A program made the translations under genes and the position numbers. Under the pieces are notes generated by a model. That model was given only the letters and a program-made list of their open reading frames with translations, was not told the DNA's origin and searched no databases. From Acidobacteriaceae bacterium (GTDB taxonomy: Bacteria > Acidobacteriota > Terriglobia > Terriglobales > Acidobacteriaceae), in assembly GCA_003165855.1 (NCBI GenBank), contig PMXH01000281.1, positions 3,218-8,928 of the forward strand: DNA of 5,711 nucleotides. Reading direction: 5' to 3'. Positions 1 through 4,772 of this stretch are shown here, piece after piece (within the stretch, counting starts at the first letter, position 1; each line of letters starts with the position of its first letter).

Positions 1-528
1 CGGGCCGCGGAACTTTCGCGCCGCGCCGCCACCGCCGGACACTATCCCTCTCTGGACGTTAACGCGAACTACGGCGACATTGGAGTAACCCCGGCCCATT
101 CCAACGGAACCTGGCAGGTCACCGGAGGCCTCAACATCCCCATCTTTGCGGGAGGAAAGACCCACAGTGACGTCCTCGAAGCCGATGCCCAGTTGAAGGA
201 AGCGCGTTCTCAATTGGCCGATCTGCGCGGCCGCATCGACTATGAAGTCCGCGCGGCGCTGCTCGACCTCAGTTCGGCCGCCGAGCAGGTCGAGGTTGCC
301 CGCAGTTCCGTCGACCTGGCGGAACAGGCCTTCACCCAGTCCAGCGATCGTTTCGCCGCCGGCGTTACCGACAACCTCGAAGTCGTTCAGTCGCAGGAGT
401 CCGTGGCCAGCGCTCATGAGAGTTACATTCAAAGTCTCTACGCGCATAATCTGGCCAAGATCGAACTGGCTCGCGCCATCGGCGATGCCGAACAGGGAGT
501 CAAGCGCTATTTGAAAGGCAATCAATAA
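1..528 (+). CDS. TolC-family outer-membrane efflux channel, C-terminal part (5' end outside window)
   Basis: The frame is open from the first base to TAA at 526-528, giving 175 residues of the C-terminal part of an outer-membrane efflux protein (OEP family). Near the start, a segment with alternating hydrophobic residues (HYPSLDVNANYG, then TWQVTGGLNIPIFAGGK) fits the membrane beta-strands of the second OEP repeat. 'P(I/L)F.GG' is a typical TolC-family turn. A long alpha-helical stretch follows, rich in Ala, Glu and Gln (about residues 60-165), with the common 'AEQAF..S..RFAAGVTDNLEVVQSQ' helix-turn-helix, matching the periplasmic tunnel helices. Full family members run about 420-500 residues, so more than half is missing upstream. 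The ATG of the adaptor gene begins 3 nt after the stop, so the genes are almost certainly co-transcribed. The protein should form the trimeric exit duct for the EmrAB-type pump downstream. Family call is firm; substrate cannot be told. Confidence 0.93.
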   Translation, partial: RAAELSRRAATAGHYPSLDVNANYGDIGVTPAHSNGTWQVTGGLNIPIFAGGKTHSDVLEADAQLKEARSQLADLRGRIDYEVRAALLDLSSAAEQVEVARSSVDLAEQAFTQSSDRFAAGVTDNLEVVQSQESVASAHESYIQSLYAHNLAKIELARAIGDAEQGVKRYLKGNQ

Positions 529-531
529 CTC

Positions 532-1803
532 ATGGAACCGACGACGCAAACCCCGGCTGCTCCGCCGGATCAAACTCAAAGCCAGACCAAGCCTTTGCCG
601 GCGACGGAACGCGATTTCCACACTCGTCCCTCCCGCACCGCCAGCCCCGGTTTCCGCATCGCGATCGTGATCGCTGTGCTCGTGTTGCTGGTCGTGGGAT
701 TTTTCGTCTACCGTTACGTCACCAGTTACGAATCCACCGATGACGCCCAGGTAGACGGCCACATCAATTCCATCAGCACCCGCATCTCCGGCCATGTCGT
801 GAAGCTGAATGTTCTGGATAACCAGTATGTGGAAGCGGGTACGGTGCTGGTGGAAATCGATCCCGCCGACTACCAGGTTGCCGCCGACCGCGCCAAAGCC
901 GACTTCGATAGCGCCCAAGCCTCGGCCTCGGCCGCCGGCGTCGATATCCCGATCACTTCCGTCAACACCAGCAGTCAGGTCTCGGCATCGGAGGCCGATG
1001 TGGCCAGTGCCCGCGCTGGAATCTCAGCGGCCCGGCAGCAGTTCGACGCCGCCAAAGCCCAGCGCGATGAAGCCGAAGCCAACAACGTCAAAGCCCAGAA
1101 CGATCTCGCCCGCTACAAGCAATTGGTGGACAAGCAGGAGATTTCTCAGCAGCAATACGATCAAGCCGTAGCCGCCGCCGCAGCCAATGCCGCCGCCGTG
1201 CAAGCGGCTCACGCCAACGCCGATGCTACCCAGTCGCAGGTCACTCAAGCCCAGCAAAAACTACTCCAGGCCGAAGCCAGTTGGCGCAGCGCTCAGACCG
1301 GCCCCAAACAAATACAGATCATGCGCTCGAAAGCCGCTTCCGCTCTAGCCGACGCTCAACTCAAGAAAGCCAACCTCGATCAGGCGCAATTGAATCTGCA
1401 GTACACGAAAATCGTCGCCCCTGTTTCCGGCGTGGTCAGCGACCGCACTGTCGAAGTCGGACAGAACGTCTCCCCGGGCCAGGAGCTGCTCAAAATCATT
1501 CCTCTCAACGATGTCTGGATCACCGCCAACTATAAGGAGACCCAGCTTCGCGAGATGAAAGTCGGCCAGCGTGTCACCATCGAAGTCGATGCCAACGGAA
1601 GAAGCTACAACGGCAAGCTCGACAGCGTCGCCGGCGCCAGCGGCGCCCGTTTCAGCCTGCTGCCTCCCGAGAATGCCACCGGAAACTATGTGAAGGTCGT
1701 GCAGCGTATTCCGGTTAAGATCGTGCTCGATCCCGACCAGAACAAGGATCAGTCGCTGCGGCCCGGCATGTCCGTCGATCCCAAGGTCTGGATTCGCCAA
1801 TGA
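532..1803 (+). CDS. emrA: EmrA/HlyD-family periplasmic adaptor of multidrug efflux
   Basis: This 423-residue membrane fusion protein should link the inner-membrane pump to the outer-membrane channel. Residues 1-40 are a Pro/Thr/Gln-rich cytoplasmic tail, and residues 42-63 are one transmembrane anchor (FRIAIVIAVLVLLVVGFFVY). The EmrA signature 'STDDAQVDGH' (about 68-77) starts the first lipoyl half-domain (to about 113). An Ala/Gln-rich coiled-coil hairpin spans about 114-290 and is broken near 137-148 by 'VDIPITSVNTSS'. The second lipoyl half follows (291-325, 'TKIVAPVSGVVSDRTVEVGQNV'), then a beta-barrel with 'VWITANYKETQL' and the late motif 'RFSLLPPENATGNYVKVVQRIPVKI' region (373-397), both characteristic of EmrA rather than AcrA. 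Length is slightly above the roughly 390 residues of E. coli EmrA. The ATG 3 nt after the channel gene is the only sensible start, though only a weak AAAGGC lies upstream. Its stop overlaps the pump start. The symbol reflects family membership, not proven orthology. Confidence 0.95.
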   Translation: MEPTTQTPAAPPDQTQSQTKPLPATERDFHTRPSRTASPGFRIAIVIAVLVLLVVGFFVYRYVTSYESTDDAQVDGHINSISTRISGHVVKLNVLDNQYVEAGTVLVEIDPADYQVAADRAKADFDSAQASASAAGVDIPITSVNTSSQVSASEADVASARAGISAARQQFDAAKAQRDEAEANNVKAQNDLARYKQLVDKQEISQQQYDQAVAAAAANAAAVQAAHANADATQSQVTQAQQKLLQAEASWRSAQTGPKQIQIMRSKAASALADAQLKKANLDQAQLNLQYTKIVAPVSGVVSDRTVEVGQNVSPGQELLKIIPLNDVWITANYKETQLREMKVGQRVTIEVDANGRSYNGKLDSVAGASGARFSLLPPENATGNYVKVVQRIPVKIVLDPDQNKDQSLRPGMSVDPKVWIRQ

Positions 1804-3395
1804 GCGCTGGCGCCTCGACGCTGAATAACGCCAACGCCGATACCTGGCGTCCCGCGGTCAACCCGTGGATCATCGCCATCACGGTTACGCTCGCGACTTT
1901 CATGGAAGTGCTCGACACTTCCATCGCCAACGTTGCTCTCCCCCACATCGCGGGCAGCCTCTCCGCTGGGCAGGACGAGAGCACCTGGGTCCTCACTTCC
2001 TATCTCGTCTCCAACGCCATCGTGCTTCCGCTGAGCGGATGGCTCTCTTCCATCGTGGGCCGCAAGAACTTCTACATGGGCTGCGTGGCCTTATTCACCG
2101 TCAGTTCTTTCCTGTGCGGATTGGCCCCGAACCTGGCCGTTCTCATCATTTGCCGCGTGCTGCAAGGTGCTGGTGGAGGCGGGCTTCAGCCCAGCGAGCA
2201 AGCCATCCTTGCCGATACCTTTGCTCCCGCGAAGCGCGGCATGGCCTTTGCCGTCTACGGCATCGCCGTCGTCAGCGCTCCCGCCATCGGTCCTACCCTC
2301 GGCGGCTGGATCACCGACAACTTTACCTGGCGCTGGATTTTCTTCATCAACATCCCGGTCGGAATCTTATCCCTGCTGCTTACCTCGCGGCTCATTCAAG
2401 ACCCGCCCTACCTCAAACGCCGCAAGCTCAGCGAAACCAAAATCGACTACATCGGCCTCGGTTTTGTCGCACTGGGCCTGGGCGCGCTGCAGATTGTCCT
2501 CGACAAAGGCCAGCGCGATGACTGGTTCGAATCTCACTTCATCGTGATCCTTTCCGCAATCGCCGCGGCCTCCCTGATTTTCGTGGTCATCTGGGAGTGG
2601 AGGAACAAGGAACCCATCATCGATCTGCATTTGTTCCGCGATCGCACCTTCGCCGTCTCCAATTTGCTGATGTTCATGCTGGGTTTCGCGCTTCTGGGTA
2701 GCACCTTGCTCCTGCCCCTATTCATGCAGACTCTGCTCGGCTATACCGCCGAGCGATCCGGCCTGGCGCTGATGCCCGGCGGATTCACCATCATGCTCTT
2801 GCTGCCCCTCGTGGGATTTTTGCTTTCGCGCTACAGTCCGCGCTGGCTGCTGATTTTCGGCTTGGTCGTCCTTTCCGGATCCCTGTTTCACATGGCCCAT
2901 TTTGATCTGGACATCGACTTCCGCACCGCCGCCATGTCCCGTGTCTTTCAGGCCGCCGGAATGGCCTTCCTCTTTGTCCCCATCAACACCGCGGCCTATG
3001 CCTTTCTTCCGCGCGACAAGAACAATGCCGCGTCCGGCCTGATGAACCTCGCCCGCAACATCGGCGGTAGCGTTGGGATTTCCCTGGTCACCACCAAACT
3101 GGATCGCAGTACACAGGTTCACCTGAGCGATTTGTCTCACAATCTAAGCGCCTCCAACCCCGCCTTTCAGTCGATGCTGCAGGGCGCAACCCAGGCCCTG
3201 CGGACGCACGGCGCGAGCGCGTCATTTGCCACCCAGCAGGCCTACGCCCTGATTGAAGGCACGCTGCAGCGGCAAGCCACCATGCTGGCTTATCTCGATG
3301 ACTTCCGCCTTCTCGGCATATCCATCCTCGTCATGGTTCCTTTGGTGTTCCTGATGAAAAAAGGTAAACCCGGAGGCGGGACCGCGGTACACTAA
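1800..3395 (+). CDS. emrB: EmrB/QacA-type (DHA2) MFS multidrug exporter, 14 transmembrane helices
   Basis: A 531-residue inner-membrane drug/proton antiporter of the DHA2 family; E. coli EmrB has about 512 residues. Visible motifs in order: 'TFMEVLDTSIANVALP' (33-48, motif D1 with Asp39 in helix 1), 'GWLSSIVGRKNF' (80-91, motif A between helices 2 and 3), 'RVLQGAGGGGLQPSEQAIL' (119-137, motif B with Arg119 in helix 4), and 'SAPAIGPTLGGW' (159-170, motif C, the antiporter motif in helix 5), then 'WRWIFFINIPVG'. Further hydrophobic helices run at about 216-235, 246-265, 285-309, 326-343, 348-362, 381-400 and 415-431. The long loop 432-500 before the last helix (503-519) is typical of EmrB-like proteins. 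The C-terminus is short and basic. The ATG overlaps the adaptor stop by four bases (ATGA), implying translational coupling; only a weak AAGGT lies upstream. It should work with the adaptor and channel encoded before it. The substrate is unknown; hydrophobic drugs or uncouplers are the family norm. Confidence 0.95.
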   Translation: MSAGASTLNNANADTWRPAVNPWIIAITVTLATFMEVLDTSIANVALPHIAGSLSAGQDESTWVLTSYLVSNAIVLPLSGWLSSIVGRKNFYMGCVALFTVSSFLCGLAPNLAVLIICRVLQGAGGGGLQPSEQAILADTFAPAKRGMAFAVYGIAVVSAPAIGPTLGGWITDNFTWRWIFFINIPVGILSLLLTSRLIQDPPYLKRRKLSETKIDYIGLGFVALGLGALQIVLDKGQRDDWFESHFIVILSAIAAASLIFVVIWEWRNKEPIIDLHLFRDRTFAVSNLLMFMLGFALLGSTLLLPLFMQTLLGYTAERSGLALMPGGFTIMLLLPLVGFLLSRYSPRWLLIFGLVVLSGSLFHMAHFDLDIDFRTAAMSRVFQAAGMAFLFVPINTAAYAFLPRDKNNAASGLMNLARNIGGSVGISLVTTKLDRSTQVHLSDLSHNLSASNPAFQSMLQGATQALRTHGASASFATQQAYALIEGTLQRQATMLAYLDDFRLLGISILVMVPLVFLMKKGKPGGGTAVH

Positions 3396-3411
3396 TGCGC
3401 GGTAAAATGAA

Positions 3412-3485
3412 GGGAACGGTGTCTGGTGTTGGATAGCGGTTGCGCGGCGAAAGTCGAGATAACGGCGTCCGGCGTTGGACGGCGA
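3412..3485. repeat. Imperfect direct repeat, two 28-nt copies
   Basis: Copies at 3412-3439 and 3458-3485 start 46 nt apart and match at 20 of 28 positions. In the 21-nt core (3419-3439 against 3465-3485) 15 positions match and all six differences are transitions. The shared pattern is AACGGYGTCYGGYGTTGG followed by AYRGCG. Purpose unknown; it may be an old local duplication or a pair of binding sites. Confidence 0.5.
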
Positions 3486-3527
3486 CTGACTGTTTGGCTG
3501 GTTTTGGGTGGCGCGGCGGTTCACCTC

Positions 3528-3536
3528 TGCGATAAT
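3528..3536 (+). promoter_or_regulatory. Possible extended -10 promoter for the kinase gene
   Basis: TGCGATAAT matches an extended -10 element (TGn plus GATAAT, one change from TATAAT). No good -35 box sits at 16-18 bp; TTGGGT at 3504-3509 is 21 bp away, which is too far for a standard promoter. Initiation near 3543 would give a leader of about 127 nt that includes both stem-loops. The call is weak. Confidence 0.33.
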
Positions 3537-3593
3537 CGGCTGCTTTCCAACCCCGGCTTCAGAGCTTGCTGAAAAGCGTACGATCCGTATCAG

Positions 3594-3613
3594 GGCATCG
3601 CTTCAGCGATGCC
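3594..3613. repeat. Perfect 8-bp stem-loop (first of two, REP-like)
   Basis: GGCATCGC (3594-3601) and GCGATGCC (3606-3613) pair perfectly around a TTCA loop. There is no T-run after it, so it is not a standard terminator. A second stem-loop with a TTTA loop follows 15 nt later. The style (palindrome with a TTCA or TTTA loop, then 'GCTGAGGG') resembles dispersed intergenic hairpins that I recall from acidobacterial genomes; that link is from memory. Confidence 0.65.
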
Positions 3614-3628
3614 GCAAGTGCCGCAGAA

Positions 3629-3651
3629 TCAGCGCTGGCTTTAGCCGCTGA
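3629..3651. repeat. Second stem-loop with bulge in kinase leader
   Basis: TCAGC (3629-3633) pairs with GCTGA (3647-3651), and GGC (3637-3639) pairs with GCC (3644-3646) around a TTTA loop. GCT at 3634-3636 is left as a three-base bulge. The hairpin ends 9 nt before the Shine-Dalgarno sequence, so if transcribed it sits directly upstream of the kinase ribosome binding site. It forms a pair with the stem-loop at 3594-3613. Confidence 0.5.
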
Positions 3652-3660
3652 GGGACTCTA

Positions 3661-3665
3661 GAGGA
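3661..3665 (+). promoter_or_regulatory. Ribosome binding site of the kinase gene
   Basis: GAGGA lies four bases before the ATG at 3670 (part of AGAGGAACTC). It is the clearest Shine-Dalgarno sequence in the window and fixes the kinase start. It overlaps the end of the small palindrome CTCTAGAG (3656-3663). Confidence 0.75.
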
Positions 3666-3669
3666 ACTC

Positions 3670-4332
3670 ATGTTTCGTCTCATCACCATCGAGCGTGAGT
3701 ACGGCTGCGGCGGCGGCGCCATTGCCGCTGAACTGGCTCAGCGTCTGGGTTGGAAGGTCTGGGACCACCTTCTCACCGAAGAAATTGCCCGCCTCGCCAA
3801 TGTGGATGCTTCCACCGTCAAGCGCTGTGAAGAGCGCATGGACAGCGCTTTCTATCGCCTGGCCAAAGCTTTCTGGCGCGGCAGCTACGAGCCCAAGTCC
3901 TCACTAGGCAGTCAGTCCTTTGACACCGATTGCATGATGTCGATGATGGAGCAAATCACCGCCAGAATCGCTCAGGAAGGCAACGCCATAGTGGTCGGAC
4001 GTGGCGCACCGTACTTTCTGCGCGAGCAGCCCGATGCCTTCCACGTTTTTCTCTACGCCCCGCGCGCCGAAAAAATACGCCGTCTGCTGCAGGACGGATC
4101 CACAAAATCGTCCGCCGAGGAACTCGTGGATGCGGTTGACCGCGAGCGCATCGCCTACGTCAAACACTACTTCAATGCCGACTGGCCTACCCGCTCCCTC
4201 TACCACATGATGATCAACACGGCCGTGGGCAATGATTCGGTCATCGAGACCATCCTCCACACCATGCATCTCGTCGAAGGCCGTCCCAAGGCCACCGACT
4301 ACGAACACCCCAAGGTTCCCAGTTCCGTCTAG
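3670..4332 (+). CDS. Cytidylate-kinase-like family protein
   Basis: This 220-residue soluble protein resembles the cytidylate-kinase-like family (Cytidylate_kin2 type), which has a P-loop NMP-kinase fold. Residues 5-28 read 'ITIEREYGCGGGAIAAELAQRLGW', matching the family's 'I.REYGSGG..IA..LA..LG' start. Asp32 ('VWDHLLTEEIA') corresponds to the conserved acidic residue after strand 2. 'AIVVGRGAPYFL' (106-117) is the family's 'GRG' strand-turn. 'VDRERIAYVKHYFNADW' (156-172) resembles the lid region, and 'YHMMINTAVGND' (178-189) the late 'D..INT' strand. The nucleotide loop GCGGGA lacks the GK(S/T) of true CMP kinases (Cmk), so substrate and even catalysis are uncertain; transfer of phosphate from ATP to CMP or dCMP is the family-based guess. 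The start is supported by GAGGA at 3661. The gene stands 274 bp after the efflux operon and is probably a separate transcription unit, perhaps shared with the small gene that follows 32 nt later. Confidence 0.85.
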   Translation: MFRLITIEREYGCGGGAIAAELAQRLGWKVWDHLLTEEIARLANVDASTVKRCEERMDSAFYRLAKAFWRGSYEPKSSLGSQSFDTDCMMSMMEQITARIAQEGNAIVVGRGAPYFLREQPDAFHVFLYAPRAEKIRRLLQDGSTKSSAEELVDAVDRERIAYVKHYFNADWPTRSLYHMMINTAVGNDSVIETILHTMHLVEGRPKATDYEHPKVPSSV

Positions 4333-4352
4333 ATCAAGTTGGGCCTTCGCCC

Positions 4353-4358
4353 TATAAT
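4353..4358 (+). promoter_or_regulatory. Perfect TATAAT -10 box directly before the small gene
   Basis: A consensus TATAAT ends six bases before the GTG at 4365. Transcription normally starts about seven bases after this box, which falls on or beside the start codon, so the mRNA would be leaderless. No Shine-Dalgarno sequence precedes the GTG, which agrees. No good -35 box is seen (TAGATC at 17 bp spacing). A small hairpin GGGC-CTTC-GCCC (4341-4352) lies in the spacer. Confidence 0.5.
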
Positions 4359-4364
4359 CTAGAT

Positions 4365-4535
4365 GTGTTAACCGAAGAAGACAAACAGTGGATTAGCCAA
4401 CGGTTGGAGAAGGTGGAAACCACCCTGCTCACCGAGTTCCACAAATGGGCGTCCCCGGTCGAATTGCGTCAGAAGAGCCACGCCGCAGCAATTCGCGCAC
4501 TGGATACCGAGGTTGAGGCCCGTCAGACCGGGTGA
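4365..4535 (+). CDS. Small helical protein with GTG start, probably frameshifted near its C-terminus
   Basis: GTG at 4365 opens a 56-residue frame, 'MLTEEDKQWISQRLEKVETT' followed by 'LLTEFHKWASPVELRQKSHA' and 'AAIRALDTEVEARQTG'. It is hydrophilic, predicted helical, with hydrophobic residues spaced 3 and 4 apart (I10, L14, V17, L21; I43, L46, V50), so a small coiled-coil protein. I recall similar small proteins in Acidobacteriota with no assigned function. The end looks broken. If one base is added near 4521, the frame runs to TAA at 4553-4555 and gives 'ALSDRVKNLEGR', which continues the heptad (L46, V50, L53, V57, L60). So the ancestral protein was probably about 63 residues, and the present stop follows a one-base deletion or a sequencing error. 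No other start fits upstream, since no ATG, GTG or TTG is in frame. The role is unknown. It may be made from its own leaderless transcript or with the kinase 32 nt upstream. Confidence 0.68.
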   Translation: MLTEEDKQWISQRLEKVETTLLTEFHKWASPVELRQKSHAAAIRALDTEVEARQTG

Positions 4536-4564
4536 AGAATCTCGAAGGCCGCTAACTGATATCG

Positions 4565-4611
4565 CCCGCAGAGCGGGAGACCCGCCCTTTGCAAAGGACG
4601 CAAAGCATGGG
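4565..4611. repeat. Cluster of overlapping, mutually exclusive inverted repeats
   Basis: CCCGC (4565-4569), GCGGG (4573-4577) and CCCGC (4581-4585) are each separated by AGA, so the middle copy can pair with either neighbour. Directly after, CTTTGC (4587-4592) pairs with GCAAAG (4600-4605) around AAAGGAC, with outer CCC (4581-4583) opposite GGG (4609-4611) across a poorly matched gap. CCTTTGCAAAGG (4586-4597) is also a perfect 12-base palindrome. The 'CCC..CCTTTGC...GCAAAG..TGGG' layout resembles a dispersed hairpin repeat I recall from acidobacterial intergenic DNA, here in a decayed form. Confidence 0.5.
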
Positions 4612-4692
4612 CAGACCGCGGATTGGCCTATACGGAAGCCCATATTTTCGTGGGAAAATGGCGTGCTCACCGCCTGAAAGATGGCGTTAAGG

Positions 4693-4698
4693 TATGAT
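4693..4698 (+). promoter_or_regulatory. Possible -10 box for the membrane-protein gene
   Basis: TATGAT differs from the consensus by one base and lies 80 bp before ATG 4773 (30 bp before ATG 4728). No recognisable -35 box is at the right distance. Weak call. Confidence 0.25.
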
Positions 4699-4772
4699 CC
4701 TGATGCCCGTGGGGCCAGCTACTCTTGATGCCAGACTGCGTAAGCCGAGCGCACTTTGCCAGCCCGCCGGGG

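Larger units (their letters stand above)
3396..3669. other. Intergenic region between efflux operon and kinase gene
   Basis: This 274-bp gap shows no convincing gene on either strand. It contains, from left to right, a pair of imperfect direct repeats, a possible extended -10 promoter, two stem-loops of dispersed-repeat style, and the ribosome binding site of the kinase gene; each is listed separately. No stem followed by a T-run is present, so I see no rho-independent terminator for the efflux operon. Confidence 0.7.
4556..4772. other. Intergenic region with inverted repeats
   Basis: This 217-bp stretch has no convincing gene on either strand. It holds a cluster of overlapping inverted repeats (4565-4611), a six-base stem ATTTTC-GTGG-GAAAAT (4644-4659) with no T-run, and a possible -10 box at 4693. 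An alternative start for the following membrane protein, ATG at 4728, lies in its last part. Confidence 0.6.

Noticed and set aside
1345..1800. Reverse-strand open frame of 151 codons inside the adaptor gene
   Set aside because: Shadow of emrA; such frames are common opposite C-ending codons in G+C-rich genes.
3395..3436. 13-codon frame whose ATG overlaps the pump stop (TAATG)
   Set aside because: Too short to support, with no ribosome binding site beyond the coding overlap and no recognisable peptide.
3222..3524. Reverse-strand frame reaching into the gap after the pump gene
   Set aside because: Mostly antisense to emrB and carries no domain; its intergenic part covers the direct repeats.
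4341..4352. GGGC-CTTC-GCCC hairpin as a terminator for the kinase gene
   Set aside because: The stem has only four base pairs and is followed by TATAATCT rather than a T-run; it is better read as promoter spacer.
4368..4670. Reverse-strand frame of 100 codons opposite the small gene
   Set aside because: No family resemblance, no ribosome binding site, and it crosses the inverted-repeat cluster; the plus-strand small frame has helical heptads and a promoter.
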